This document shows positions 55,572-64,000 of a stretch of 64,000 nucleotides of DNA, piece after piece. The DNA is from Allobacillus salarius. GTDB taxonomy: Bacteria > Bacillota > Bacilli > Bacillales > Alkalibacillaceae. Under the pieces are notes generated by a model. The model saw nothing but the letters and a program-made list of their open reading frames with translations, made no database searches and was not told the origin of the DNA. The stretch is from contig NZ_VMHE01000001.1 of NCBI RefSeq assembly GCF_007559425.1, positions 62,001 to 126,000 of the forward strand, in the 5' to 3' direction. Numbering within the stretch: the stretch's first letter is position 1; each line of letters starts with the position of its first letter. A program made the position numbers and the translations under genes.

Positions 55572-56578
55572 CAGTCTTTCACCCGCTTTATAACCACTCC
55601 ATGCGCTATGCATGGAATAGATTCTTTTTGTTGGACAATCGTCGGACTAAGTAATGCACCAGTAGCTACAATAAGTACTTTATCCAGTTTGTTTTCCATC
55701 ATTTGTTGCATAATGTATCCATAAGTGACCACTGCAGAACTCGCACAGCCACTTCCTCCCGCGTTTACTTTTTGGCTGTCGTGATAGATCATCAATCCAC
55801 AATCTTGATGCACTTCTTCAATGTCATAGCCTGATTGCTCTGTTAGTTTCTTTACAATCGGCGTACCTACACTGGCTAAGTCGCCTGTCAAAATAATATC
55901 GTAATCCTCAGGTTGGCGACCGAAGTCTTTGAAATGCTGGACAATTGTATTTGCTGCAGCTGGCGCCATCGCGGAACCCATATCCAAAGGGTTCGTTACT
56001 CCATAATCAATCACTTTTCCGATAGTCGCACCTTCCACTTGGATGGCTGACTTTTCATTTTGTACGAGTACAGACCCAGCACCAGTAACTGTGCAATGAG
56101 CCGTATTCGGTTTTTGAATACCATACTCTGTCGGATAGCGAAATTGTCTTTCAGCTGTGGAGTAATGACTGCTTGTACTCGCCACAACTTTAGAACAATG
56201 ACCCGCATCCACTAACGAAGAGCTGATGGCTACAGTTTCCATCGATGTGGAACAAGCACCGAATACACCAAAAAAAGGAGCATCCAAGTCCCTTGCTACA
56301 TAGCTGGATGATATATTTTGATTTAATAAATCACCACTAATTAATAAGTCGACAGCATCCTGACGTGTATTTGTTTTGGATAACGTCAATTCAATTGATT
56401 TTTTCAGTAACGCTTGCTCTGCTTTTTCCCATGTTTTTTCATTGCAATATAAATCATCAAAACTATAATCAAAAGTATCCGCAAGCGGTCCCTGTGCTTC
56501 CTTTGGGCCAGTTACTGTGGCATTTCCAGCAATATATACACCATTTGTAAATTTCCATGAGTTTTTACCTTGCTTCAT
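55571..56578 (-). CDS. spoVAD: Stage V sporulation protein AD
   Basis: A 335-residue thiolase-fold protein that binds dipicolinic acid and carries it for the SpoVA channel. [10 protein letters not shown] and the [11 protein letters not shown] loop are typical. It is cytosolic to membrane-peripheral. Lies between spoVAC and spoVAE in the operon. Confidence 0.97.
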   Translation of the reverse strand: MKQGKNSWKFTNGVYIAGNATVTGPKEAQGPLADTFDYSFDDLYCNEKTWEKAEQALLKKSIELTLSKTNTRQDAVDLLISGDLLNQNISSSYVARDLDAPFFGVFGACSTSMETVAISSSLVDAGHCSKVVASTSSHYSTAERQFRYPTEYGIQKPNTAHCTVTGAGSVLVQNEKSAIQVEGATIGKVIDYGVTNPLDMGSAMAPAAANTIVQHFKDFGRQPEDYDIILTGDLASVGTPIVKKLTEQSGYDIEEVHQDCGLMIYHDSQKVNAGGSGCASSAVVTYGYIMQQMMENKLDKVLIVATGALLSPTIVQQKESIPCIAHGVVIKRVKD

Positions 56579-56596
56579 TTGAGATCACCTCTATTG

Positions 56597-57043
56597 TTAG
56601 AGTAATTGCTGGATTGTATACCGAATTAAGCCAACGACATACGCAGATACAGTACCGAAGACGATTACGGAACCAGCTAGTTTAAACATGTTTGTCGATA
56701 TCCCATAGAGAATCCCTTCACTCTTATGCTCTAATGCAGCACTTGTTACCGAGTTGGCGAACCCAGTAACAGGAACGGCAGCCCCCGCTCCAGCAAAGCT
56801 ACCTAAACGGTCGTAGACGCCAAAGCCGGTAAGTAAAGCAGAAATTAATATGAGCGTTGTTACCGTCGGATTTCCTGCTTGTTTTTCTGTAAAATCAAAT
56901 ACATACATATAAAAATAGGTCAATGCCTGTCCGAATACGCAAATTAAACCACCGACAATAAAGGCTTTCATGCAATTCTTTAATAATGGCGGTTTTCCTT
57001 GATAGGGTTTGATGCTTTCTTTATAGTTATCTTTCGTGATCAT
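56597..57043 (-). CDS. spoVAC: Stage V sporulation protein AC
   Basis: A 148-residue membrane protein with four spans, a mechanosensitive-channel-like component of SpoVA. GAGAAVPVTGFANSVTSAALE is close to the same motif in SpoVAE, showing that the two are related. ATG start follows spoVAB by 14 bases. Confidence 0.95.
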   Translation of the reverse strand: MITKDNYKESIKPYQGKPPLLKNCMKAFIVGGLICVFGQALTYFYMYVFDFTEKQAGNPTVTTLILISALLTGFGVYDRLGSFAGAGAAVPVTGFANSVTSAALEHKSEGILYGISTNMFKLAGSVIVFGTVSAYVVGLIRYTIQQLL

Positions 57044-57057
57044 TCATATGCCCCTTT

Positions 57058-57477
57058 CTAAAAATCAAATATTGTCCATTGAAATACCGAACCGAATATT
57101 TTACCTAAGACAATTGCAAGTAAGAGTGTCAATAAATACTGATTCAGCCGAATACGCTTAAACAAAATTGGAAACACATTGAGTACTTCGGTTAACGCGG
57201 CAGCAAGCATTCCGATAAAGATCCCGTGTAACAAACCCCATAACACTTCAATTGGCAAAGGTACAGGGATGATAACCGTCTGAAATGATAAGTAGGTCCC
57301 GAATACGGCGCCAGCAGTCACGGCATTTTCAAAGAAATGAATAAATCTTCTTGATTTTGATAGTTGAGCTAATCGAGGGATGATTCCTAAAACCGTTAGA
57401 AATGCGACAAATCCTGCGCCAACAGTGAAACCAGCTGCTAAGCCGATAAATAAATCAAACAAGTAGTTAATCTTCAT
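57058..57477 (-). CDS. spoVAB: Stage V sporulation protein AB
   Basis: A 139-residue membrane protein with about four spans, including GAGFVAFLTVLGIIPRLAQL, the conserved part. The ATG at 57477 lies inside the end of spoVAA, overlapping by 11 bases; a longer frame from 57501 is less likely. Part of the SpoVA complex; exact role unknown. Confidence 0.92.
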   Translation of the reverse strand: MKINYLFDLFIGLAAGFTVGAGFVAFLTVLGIIPRLAQLSKSRRFIHFFENAVTAGAVFGTYLSFQTVIIPVPLPIEVLWGLLHGIFIGMLAAALTEVLNVFPILFKRIRLNQYLLTLLLAIVLGKIFGSVFQWTIFDF

Positions 57478-58081
57478 CTCGTTCAACCAATTCATTTTCA
57501 TGGTAGGTCACGTATCTTCGAATATCTTCATCATAGTTGTGCATCTCGATGTCTAGAGGACTCGGTTCTTCATTTAATTTTTTCTTGAAAATATGATTAA
57601 AAAATAAGATCATCCCAAAGCCTAAACCAAATGAGTATGGTATTTGAAACCATAAAATACTTCGTCCTTTTTCACCCGTAATCATATAATGAATACGTTC
57701 TTGAACTTCTTCCATGCTGACATCATAGTGAAAATTCACAATCGCCATAGCTGAACCAATAAACAGCAGAGACCAAATAAAAACAACGTACAACGGAAAG
57801 ATTTTCGAATGCTTCTTTTGAAGTTTTAGAATAGTTTGTGCAGGTCCGATTGTTTCTATTTCATATTCCGGATAGATCTTCCTAAGCTTTTCGATAATTG
57901 TAAAAATATCTAGAACTTTATAAGTCAGATCTTCTTTTTTAACTTCTGAAACAAAAAGTTGCTCAAGCTTTCGTTTCACTTCCTCGTCAGCTTGAATCCA
58001 AGCGATGTCCCTTAAGTAAATCTTTTCATTCATTTGAACTGTTTTATGATGTTTTAACTTAATGTAAATCACTTGTGCCAT
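57467..58081 (-). CDS. spoVAA: Stage V sporulation protein AA
   Basis: A 204-residue protein with a soluble N-terminal domain (to about residue 100) and two membrane spans in the C-terminal half. The start is at MAQVIYIKL (58081) with GAAGGTGA upstream. First gene of the spoVA operon. Its role in dipicolinate uptake is not established in detail. Confidence 0.93.
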   Translation of the reverse strand: MAQVIYIKLKHHKTVQMNEKIYLRDIAWIQADEEVKRKLEQLFVSEVKKEDLTYKVLDIFTIIEKLRKIYPEYEIETIGPAQTILKLQKKHSKIFPLYVVFIWSLLFIGSAMAIVNFHYDVSMEEVQERIHYMITGEKGRSILWFQIPYSFGLGFGMILFFNHIFKKKLNEEPSPLDIEMHNYDEDIRRYVTYHENELVERDED

Positions 58082-58113
58082 CGTTTTCACCTTCAATAGT
58101 TGACTCTAGCAAT

Positions 58114-58120
58114 TAGTATG
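58114..58120 (-). promoter_or_regulatory. Sigma-G -10 element before spoVAA
   Basis: CATACTA, a perfect CATNNTA sigma-G -10, about 33 bases upstream of spoVAA. No good -35 is present at the usual distance. The spoVA operon is known to be sigma-G controlled. Confidence 0.45.
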
Positions 58121-58197
58121 TACGTTTAGCTTCAAACCATGTATTTGAATAAAAAAATTGACGATTGAGCTGAATAAATCCAATTTGATATTTAAAC

Positions 58198-58239
58198 AAA
58201 AAAGCCTTGCAGATTGATGGGAATTCAACCTGCAAGGAG
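58198..58239 (-). terminator. Terminator after sigF
   Basis: The stem CCTTGCAG / CTGCAAGG with a 17-base loop followed by CTTTTTTG on the minus strand, directly after the sigF stop. Confidence 0.85.
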
Positions 58240-58242
58240 TGT

Positions 58243-58995
58243 TCATTGATTCAAATATTCTTTTAAATGATTAAGGATATTTTTTTCCAACCGCGATACT
58301 TGCACTTGTGAAATGCTTAGTCGTTCAGCTACCTCCGATTGGGTTTGGTCTTTATAATACCGTAAATAGACAATTAGCCGTTCTCGTTCATTTAAATGCC
58401 GGACAGCTTCCTTCAATGCAATATGATCAAACCACTCGGTGTTCTGATCGGCTATTTGATCCATTAGTGTAATGGGATCTCCTTCATTTTCATAAACCGT
58501 CTCGTGAATCGAATGTGGTTGTTGGTTTGCTTCAAGCGCTAAGATGATATCTTCTTTTGGAATATTCATTTCTTTACTTAACATAGAAATGGATGGTGAT
58601 TCACCGAGTTGTTTCGTAAGTTCATCTTTTTTAATACGAATTTTATTGTTCAATTCCTTTAGCGATCGACTCACCTTCAATGAACCATCATCTCTAATAA
58701 AACGCTGAATTTCTCCTATAATCATTGGTACAGCGTATGTAGAGAATCGCACTTCATACGACAAATCGAATTTATCAATTGATTTAATCAATCCAATACA
58801 CCCAATTTGAAATAAATCATCCGGTTCATATCCACGATTCAAAAAACGTTGGACAACAGACCACACAAGCCGCGTATTATGTTCGACGATTTCATCACGA
58901 GCTTTTTCATCACCACTTTGACTTTTATTAATCAATTCACGAACCGTTTCGTTACTGAGCGATATATTCTTCTTGATCTGGCTATTTTGGCTCAT
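58243..58995 (-). CDS. sigF: RNA polymerase sigma-F factor
   Basis: A 250-residue forespore sigma factor (spoIIAC). Regions 2.1-2.4 (DLFQIGCIGLIKSIDKFD, RFSTYAVPMIIGEI), 3 and 4 (SQSEVAERLSISQVQVSRLE) are present. The ATG at 58995 has AGGTG six bases upstream; the preceding in-frame GTG and ATG are not used. Held inactive by SpoIIAB until septation. Third gene of spoIIA. Confidence 0.97.
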   Translation of the reverse strand: MSQNSQIKKNISLSNETVRELINKSQSGDEKARDEIVEHNTRLVWSVVQRFLNRGYEPDDLFQIGCIGLIKSIDKFDLSYEVRFSTYAVPMIIGEIQRFIRDDGSLKVSRSLKELNNKIRIKKDELTKQLGESPSISMLSKEMNIPKEDIILALEANQQPHSIHETVYENEGDPITLMDQIADQNTEWFDHIALKEAVRHLNERERLIVYLRYYKDQTQSEVAERLSISQVQVSRLEKNILNHLKEYLNQ

Positions 58996-59004
58996 CGGCA
59001 TCAC

Positions 59005-59445
59005 CTAATTGTAAGCCGATTGATTGTTTAAGAACTTTTTTCTCAAAGTGACGGTTGTTCCGTGATTCGGTATCGATTCAATTTCAAAGTGATCCATGAA
59101 GTTTTCCATAATGGTAAAGCCCATTCCGGATCGTTCTAATTCTGGCTTTGATGTATACATCGGTTGAATGGCTTCATCGACATCTTCAATCCCATTACCG
59201 AAATCACGAATTGTCAACGAAATATTATCGTCTTTAAGTTCACATTCAATCAAGACGGTCCCTTTCTCATTTTCTTCATATCCATGAATGATTGCATTGG
59301 TAACCGCTTCAGAGACAACCGTCTTAATCTCTGTCAGTTCCTCTACCGTCGGATCTAACTGAGCAATGAATGCAGCCACTGTCGTTCGAGCAAAAGATTC
59401 ATTTTCACTTTTGGCGGCAAATTCTACTTTCATGAAATTACTCAT
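59005..59445 (-). CDS. spoIIAB: Anti-sigma-F factor SpoIIAB
   Basis: A 146-residue protein kinase of the GHKL fold, the same length as in B. subtilis. It holds sigma-F and phosphorylates SpoIIAA on serine. The N box is [14 protein letters not shown] and the G box [12 protein letters not shown]. It overlaps spoIIAA by 4 bases (ATGA), giving tight coupling. Confidence 0.98.
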   Translation of the reverse strand: MSNFMKVEFAAKSENESFARTTVAAFIAQLDPTVEELTEIKTVVSEAVTNAIIHGYEENEKGTVLIECELKDDNISLTIRDFGNGIEDVDEAIQPMYTSKPELERSGMGFTIMENFMDHFEIESIPNHGTTVTLRKKFLNNQSAYN

Positions 59446-59795
59446 AATGCCACCCCCAACCGAGCTAGAGCGGCTGCTTCATTTTCAACTGCATCGATAA
59501 TCTTGAATAAACCCGATAACTCAAATAACCGTTGAACATCATAATTGATTGAGCAGATGACCATTTCACCGCCAATTTCTTTCACTTCTTTATAACGACC
59601 GAGAAATACACCTAACCCTGAAGAATCCATAAAATATAAGTTTTCCAAATTTACAACTACATGTTTTGTCATTCCGTTTTGTAAATAAGATTGCCAATCA
59701 TTTTTTAATTGCTCCGCTTCGTGATGGTCCAACTCACCTGTCAATCGGACTAACAATACATCTTGTTTTTGTTCAAAATCATAAGTAAGACTCAA
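59442..59795 (-). CDS. spoIIAA: Anti-anti-sigma factor SpoIIAA
   Basis: A 117-residue STAS protein, the same length as in B. subtilis. Ser58 in MDSSGLGV is phosphorylated by SpoIIAB and dephosphorylated by SpoIIE. The TTG at 59795 is the likely start: GGAGG lies eight bases upstream and the product begins MSL as in B. subtilis, whereas the ATG six bases before would lie only two bases after the GGAGG. Confidence 0.96.
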   Translation of the reverse strand: MSLTYDFEQKQDVLLVRLTGELDHHEAEQLKNDWQSYLQNGMTKHVVVNLENLYFMDSSGLGVFLGRYKEVKEIGGEMVICSINYDVQRLFELSGLFKIIDAVENEAAALARLGVAL

Positions 59796-59829
59796 GGCCA
59801 TACCCTCCTCTTGGTTTTAGCTACTTGAG

Positions 59830-59857
59830 TCTTTCTTTAATACTTATGAAAAATCCT
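59830..59857 (-). promoter_or_regulatory. Sigma-H-type promoter of spoIIA
   Basis: AGGATTT and AAAGAAAGA are 12 bases apart, close to the sigma-H consensus (RNAGGAWWW, RNNGAATWW), 35 bases before spoIIAA, in agreement with known sigma-H/Spo0A control. Spo0A boxes were not found. Confidence 0.55.
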
Positions 59858-59871
59858 TCTCCCTGACAAAA

Positions 59872-61044
59872 CTAGTTCTTATTCGACGTTTTATATCCCT
59901 GATGTAAATACTTTCCGACACGATTAAACAATTTAAACAAACCAGCTTCTTGTACATCTTCCTGTACATATAGCGGTATTTTTTTCATCGTCGTATCACC
60001 TTTTTTAACATGTAAATGACCCAGTTGTTCGCCTTCCTTCATAGGCCACTTACTGATGTTACCGGGCTCAACAACAGTTTTATAATCTTCCATTTTTTCT
60101 CCCTTAGATAATAAAACTGAAACATTTTGATCGGCGACCAAGTTCAGCTCATCTTGCTCTGATTTTAAATGGGACCACGAATATAGAGGCGTATCTTTAT
60201 CATGCAATTTATGAAGCTCATAATGACTGAATGCATAGTCCAACATATTGGTTACATCAGCGTTTCGATCTTTTACGGTTTCTGCTCCCATTGACACAGC
60301 GATCACTCGCATATCCCCTCGTTTTGCGGTAGCCGTCAGACAGTATTTCGCTGCATTTGTATAGCCTGTTTTTAATCCGTCCACACCTTGATAAAATTTC
60401 ACCAATTTATTTGTGTTGACTAGCCAAAATTCTTCGTCTGTTCCTTTTCGTAAATAATCCTCATAAATTTGTGTATAAGAAGTTATTTCATCATGCTTTA
60501 ATAGCTCTTGTGCAATCTTGGCCATGTCATATGCAGAACTAAAATGACCTTCCTCAGGTAAACCGGTTACGTTTTTAAATTTCGTGTTTTTTAATCCCAA
60601 CTCTTTAACACGTTCGTTCATCCGTTTAACAAAGTTTTCTTCAGAAACGGCAATTCGCTCAGCTAAAGCGACAGATGAATCATTCGCAGAAGCGATTGCA
60701 ATACTTTTCAGTAGGTCGTCAACCGACATTTCTTCATTCGGCTCTAAAAATATTTGTGACCCTCCCATTGACGCTGCATATTCACTCACACGCACTTTTT
60801 CACTAAGTGTCAGCTTTCCTTGATCAATCTCCTCCATGATCAATAATAGTGTCATAAGCTTTGTCATACTTGCGGGTGGTAGTTGTTTGTGGGCGTTCTT
60901 TTCGTGTAATACTGTGCCTGTATCTACCTCCATTAAAAATGAACTTGATGAATGGTTAGTTAATTCGGCATCTTCGGCGAATATAGATATACTTGGCATC
61001 ATCAATAAAACAGTCAGTAATAGAATAAAATGTTTACGAATCAT
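59872..61044 (-). CDS. dacF: D-alanyl-D-alanine carboxypeptidase DacF
   Basis: A 390-residue low-molecular-weight PBP, made in the forespore and trimming cortex or germ-wall peptides. Signal peptide, then SMTK (SxxK), SAND (SxN) and KTG motifs, then the PBP5 C-terminal domain and a C-terminal amphipathic anchor. Lies just upstream of spoIIAA, as in B. subtilis, and may run into the spoIIA operon. Confidence 0.95.
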   Translation of the reverse strand: MIRKHFILLLTVLLMMPSISIFAEDAELTNHSSSSFLMEVDTGTVLHEKNAHKQLPPASMTKLMTLLLIMEEIDQGKLTLSEKVRVSEYAASMGGSQIFLEPNEEMSVDDLLKSIAIASANDSSVALAERIAVSEENFVKRMNERVKELGLKNTKFKNVTGLPEEGHFSSAYDMAKIAQELLKHDEITSYTQIYEDYLRKGTDEEFWLVNTNKLVKFYQGVDGLKTGYTNAAKYCLTATAKRGDMRVIAVSMGAETVKDRNADVTNMLDYAFSHYELHKLHDKDTPLYSWSHLKSEQDELNLVADQNVSVLLSKGEKMEDYKTVVEPGNISKWPMKEGEQLGHLHVKKGDTTMKKIPLYVQEDVQEAGLFKLFNRVGKYLHQGYKTSNKN

Positions 61045-61076
61045 AATGTTCCCTTCCCTCCATTCGTTCTGCTTGA

Positions 61077-61108
61077 TATTTTTTCCATGATTCTTGAAAT
61101 TATTACAC
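61077..61108 (-). promoter_or_regulatory. Forespore (sigma-F/G type) promoter of dacF
   Basis: GGAAAAAATA matches the sigma-F -10 (GGNNANANTR) exactly, with GTGTA 17 bases upstream as a -35 (GYATA with one change). Known B. subtilis dacF is forespore-expressed. Confidence 0.45.
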
Positions 61109-61171
61109 CGTTTTACGAATTAGTGAAAATGAAGGGTTATAAGGTTGTTCCATATTGATTAAATAATAATT

Positions 61172-61211
61172 AAAAAAACCAAGCTACAGGTTGTATTCCA
61201 TAGCTTGGTTG
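61172..61211 (-). terminator. Terminator after pdp
   Basis: The perfect 9-bp stem ACCAAGCTA / TAGCTTGGT with a 13-base loop and seven T on the minus strand, just downstream of the pdp stop. Confidence 0.9.
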
Positions 61212-61228
61212 CTAATTATTTCATTTAC

Positions 61229-62533
61229 TTATTCCGTTATAATTTGTCTGATTAAATCAGGTGGGATTAAAGGATCAGGAGAGATTTTAATATTTTCTTT
61301 TAATTTGTTCTCAACTTCTTTAATGTCTTCTTGGTTGCTATGAACGGTTAACAAAGGTTCTCCTTTTTCAATTGTGTCGCCAACTTTTTTCTGCAGTACG
61401 ACTCCGACGGATAAATCAATTTCTGAATCCTTCGTTAATCTTCCGGCGCCTAACATGCTCGCTGCATGACCTATTTCATCGGCGACCATTTCATGAATAT
61501 ATCCCGACGTATCTGCAAGTACTTCAAATTGATACTTAGCCTGTGGTAACAACGTCGGTTCATCAACAACAGATGCATCTCCACCTTGTGAAGCTAAAAA
61601 CTCTTTAAATTTTTTCAAAGCATCTCCGTTTTCAATGCTTTTCTCTAATAATGACCATGCATCCGTTAGATTCTCTGCGTGGCCAGCCAAGACAACCATT
61701 TGACTGCCTAAAGTTAAGGATAGTTTCGTTAAGTCTTCAGGTCCTGTACCTTTCAGCGTCTCAATCGCTTCCTTGACTTCTAACGCATTTCCGATTGCAT
61801 TTCCTAATGGTTGGCTCATATCACTAATGACAGCCTTCGTTTTTCTGCCAACAGAATTACCGATTTCAACCATTGCTTTCGCCAAATCAATTGATTCGCT
61901 TTCTTCTTTCATAAATGCTCCTGCACCTGTCTTAACATCCAAAACAATTGCATCTGCGCCAGCGGCTATTTTTTTACTCATAATAGAACTAGCAATCAAC
62001 GGAATCGAGTTGACGGTCGCTGTAACGTCACGAAGTGCGTATAACTTCTTATCGGCAGGTGTTAAATTCCCAGATTGTCCGATAACAGAAACCTTTCTTT
62101 CGTTAACGTTTTGAATAAACTCTTCTTTAGTTAGTTCGACATGAAATCCTGGCACAGATTCCAGTTTATCAATCGTTCCACCAGTATGGCCAAGACCTCT
62201 TCCACTCATCTTCGCAACTGGCACACCGACGGAGGCTACAAGTGGTGCTAGAATTAATGTCGTCGTGTCACCTACGCCACCTGTGGAATGTTTATCGACT
62301 TTCGTTCCTTCGATCTCTGATAAATCAATCATATCACCGGATTGTGCCATCGCCATCGTAATGGCTGCACGTTCTTCCTTGTTCATACCTTGAAAATAAA
62401 GTGCCATCGCAAACGCACTCGCTTGATAATCAGGAATTTCTCCAGAGGTATAACCGTCTATAAAAAACTGGATTTCTTCTTGAGACAATTCTCCCCCATC
62501 TCTTTTTTTGGCAATAATATCGTACATTCTCAT
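61229..62533 (-). CDS. pdp: Pyrimidine-nucleoside phosphorylase
   Basis: A 434-residue enzyme breaking uridine, thymidine and deoxyuridine into base and sugar phosphate. The signature [17 protein letters not shown] and the KHSTGGVGD loop are present. The start is taken at ATG 62533 with GGAGTG six bases upstream. The three genes deoB-punA-pdp form a nucleoside salvage operon. Confidence 0.96.
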   Translation of the reverse strand: MRMYDIIAKKRDGGELSQEEIQFFIDGYTSGEIPDYQASAFAMALYFQGMNKEERAAITMAMAQSGDMIDLSEIEGTKVDKHSTGGVGDTTTLILAPLVASVGVPVAKMSGRGLGHTGGTIDKLESVPGFHVELTKEEFIQNVNERKVSVIGQSGNLTPADKKLYALRDVTATVNSIPLIASSIMSKKIAAGADAIVLDVKTGAGAFMKEESESIDLAKAMVEIGNSVGRKTKAVISDMSQPLGNAIGNALEVKEAIETLKGTGPEDLTKLSLTLGSQMVVLAGHAENLTDAWSLLEKSIENGDALKKFKEFLASQGGDASVVDEPTLLPQAKYQFEVLADTSGYIHEMVADEIGHAASMLGAGRLTKDSEIDLSVGVVLQKKVGDTIEKGEPLLTVHSNQEDIKEVENKLKENIKISPDPLIPPDLIRQIITE

Positions 62534-62548
62534 ACTGTCCACTCCGAT

Positions 62549-63370
62549 CTACATTTTCTTTAAAATCGAGCGAACGATCTGGATGAAATCCTCTCGCACA
62601 CGCTCAGTCGTCTCAATTACTTCTTCATGAGACAACGGTTGATCCAAAATACCTGCAGCCATGTTGGAAATACAAGAAATGCCCAATACTTTCATTCCCG
62701 AATGGTTCGCAACAATTACCTCAGGTACAGTTGACATGCCAACAGCATCGCCACCTAATATACGCAACATTTTTACTTCACTACTTGTCTCATAAGTTGG
62801 CCCGGAATTTCCTACATATACGCCTTTACGAATCGTCTGTCCGAGCTCGTTAGCTGTCTCTTCAGCAAGGTTGCGTAACGATTTACTATAAGCTTGGGAC
62901 ATATCCGGGAACCGAGGTCCAAGTTCATCTGGATTAGGTCCAATTAATGGATTGGTACCCATCATATTAATATGATCTTGAATAATCATTAAATCTCCAG
63001 GTTCAAAATTTTCATTAATTCCACCTGCAGCGTTTGTAACAATTAATTGTTCAATGCCTAATGCATGCATCACCCGTACTGGGAACGTCACTGCTTCCAT
63101 CGGATAGCCTTCATAATAATGAAACCTACCTTGCATCGCTAAGACGGTTTGGCCTTCCAGTTCGCCAATCACTAATTGTCCCTCATGTCCAGCTACTGTT
63201 GATTTAGGAAAATGAGGAATCTGTTCATAAGGAATGGTCGTCGGTTCCTCGATATAATCAGCTAAAACACCTAACCCAGAACCAAGAATGAGTCCAATAT
63301 TAGGTTCCTGTTTGTTTAATTTTTGTTGAATAAATTGCTTTGCTTCTTCAATTTGATTCATTAACTGCAT
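62549..63370 (-). CDS. punA: Purine-nucleoside phosphorylase
   Basis: A 273-residue trimeric-type PNP (pupG in B. subtilis) splitting inosine and guanosine. GSGLGVLADYI near the N-terminus, the RFHYYEGY loop, TNAAGGIN and GMSTVPE are typical. ATG with GGGGAG eight bases upstream; follows deoB by 22 bases. Confidence 0.96.
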   Translation of the reverse strand: MQLMNQIEEAKQFIQQKLNKQEPNIGLILGSGLGVLADYIEEPTTIPYEQIPHFPKSTVAGHEGQLVIGELEGQTVLAMQGRFHYYEGYPMEAVTFPVRVMHALGIEQLIVTNAAGGINENFEPGDLMIIQDHINMMGTNPLIGPNPDELGPRFPDMSQAYSKSLRNLAEETANELGQTIRKGVYVGNSGPTYETSSEVKMLRILGGDAVGMSTVPEVIVANHSGMKVLGISCISNMAAGILDQPLSHEEVIETTERVREDFIQIVRSILKKM

Positions 63371-63392
63371 GAATATAACTCCCCTTTACTTG

Positions 63393-64000
63393 TTATCGAA
63401 TGTCTTTTAAAAAGCTTTCGCCATGCTCTGGTAACTTTATGTTGAAGTTATCTGCAATTGTCGCTCCAACATCTGCGAAAGTTTTACGAATCGGTAATTC
63501 TTCGCCTGTGTTGATATTCTTATGATGAACAAGCAAAGGAACATACTCTCTCGTATGGTCTGTACCGTGATGCACTGGATCATTACCATGATCCGCGGTG
63601 ATGATGAGTAAATCATCCTCTTTCAATTGTTCAAGCAGTTCTGGTAAACGTTCATCAAAAGCTTCCAAAGCTTCACCATATCCGATTGGATCTCTTCTAT
63701 GTCCGAATTTCGCATCAAAATCAACTAAATTTAAGAAACTGATTCCTGTGAAATCTGTTTTCATCGTTTCATGAATTTGATCCATTCCATCCATATTGTC
63801 TTTCGTGCGAATTGATTTTGTAATACCTTCACCGTCATAAATGTCTGAGATTTTTCCAATTGCAATCACATCATAATCGTTGTCCTTGAGTTCGTTCATC
63901 ACTGTGCGACCAAAAGGTTTTAGAGCATAATCGTGACGGTTAGATGTCCGTTCGAACTCGCCGGGTTTTCCTATAAAAGGTCGAGCGATGATCCGACCGA
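63393..64000 (-). CDS. deoB: Phosphopentomutase, C-terminal part
   Basis: About 202 residues of phosphopentomutase; the frame continues off the right edge without a start (upstream residues include [11 protein letters not shown], known from DeoB). It moves phosphate between C1 and C5 of ribose or deoxyribose, linking nucleoside breakdown to pentose metabolism. ADHGNDP and the [10 protein letters not shown] metal-binding part near the C-terminus are present. First visible gene of the deoB-punA-pdp unit (drm in B. subtilis). Confidence 0.96.
   Translation of the reverse strand, partial: GRIIARPFIGKPGEFERTSNRHDYALKPFGRTVMNELKDNDYDVIAIGKISDIYDGEGITKSIRTKDNMDGMDQIHETMKTDFTGISFLNLVDFDAKFGHRRDPIGYGEALEAFDERLPELLEQLKEDDLLIITADHGNDPVHHGTDHTREYVPLLVHHKNINTGEELPIRKTFADVGATIADNFNIKLPEHGESFLKDIR

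Noticed and set aside
63393..63902. deoB as a complete 169-residue gene
   Set aside because: The frame stays open to the window edge with matching DeoB residues, so it is a longer gene cut by the edge.

Overview
This window is chromosomal DNA of a low-GC, endospore-forming member of the Bacillaceae. Sporulation and germination genes are dense (spoIVA, spoVIF, ypeB-sleB, spmAB-dacB, the spoVA and spoIIA operons, dacF). The gene order closely follows the Bacillus subtilis ypjA-qcr-aro-hep-hbs-spoIVA-gpsA-der-cmk-sleB-gudB-recQ-fer-sigX-res-dacB-scp-ppiB-lysA-spoVA-spoIIA-dacF-punA-deoB segment. Acidic tails and acidic surface sequences (QcrC, RsiX), together with the family repeats, would fit a halotolerant or halophilic Bacillaceae, but the genus cannot be fixed from this window. 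Nearly all genes lie on the minus strand. The plus-strand exceptions are the YitT-family fragment at the left edge, fer, ppa and ypuF.

Layout. 1-4.2 kb: the end of a YitT-family gene, a YugP-type zinc peptidase, a short YpjB-like remnant, YpjA, and the menaquinol:cytochrome c reductase operon qcrABC with a clear sigma-A promoter. 4.2-10.9 kb: ypiFBA, then aroA-aroB-aroC overlapping end to end, then cheR. 11.1-14.4 kb: ndk, the heptaprenyl/menaquinone genes hepT-menG-hepS, and hbs with a long structured leader. 14.7-20.3 kb: spoIVA, yphF, yphE, a spoVIF-like gene, gpsA, der. 20.6-26.0 kb: S1-like protein, plsC, cmk, a PilZ protein, ypeB-sleB. 26.2-35.6 kb: ansA, bdr, gudB, ddl, mecB, a CBS-ACT protein, a truncated ypbE, ypbD, recQ, ypbB. 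35.8-36.6 kb: fer and ppa. 36.6-45.9 kb: a DUF4256 protein, rsiX-sigX, resEDCBA, rluB. 46.2-53.5 kb: spmB-spmA-dacB, ypuI, scpBA, ypuF, ribT, ppiB, lysA. 53.7-64 kb: spoVAF to spoVAA, sigF-spoIIAB-spoIIAA, dacF, pdp, punA and the 3' part of deoB.

How the genes work together. The res operon (cytochrome c maturation plus the ResDE two-component system), qcrABC and the hep/men genes form the menaquinone-cytochrome c respiratory branch. The spoIIA operon makes sigma-F, which starts the forespore programme. SpoVA proteins load dipicolinate, DacB/DacF/SpmAB shape the cortex, and SleB/YpeB break it down in germination. Candidate promoters of the expected classes can be read directly: sigma-H before spoIIA, sigma-E before spoIVA and dacB, sigma-K before spoVIF, sigma-F/G before sleB and dacF, a sigma-G -10 before spoVAA, and a self-recognised sigX promoter.

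The least ordinary content is intergenic. Two copies of a structured repeat (about 46046-46174 and 50940-51154, opposite orientations) share a 49-bp core with one mismatch. The second copy carries two inserted modules, one of which has two hairpins with GUCCU loops as described for the Bacillaceae-1 RNA motif. A diverged relative lies at about 20377-20567. Compared with B. subtilis, several blocks are missing from their usual places: aroH-trp-hisC-tyrA, mtrAB, the riboflavin operon (leaving ribT behind) and fni. No phage, insertion sequence, CRISPR array, tRNA or rRNA was seen, and I found no clearly new multi-gene system.
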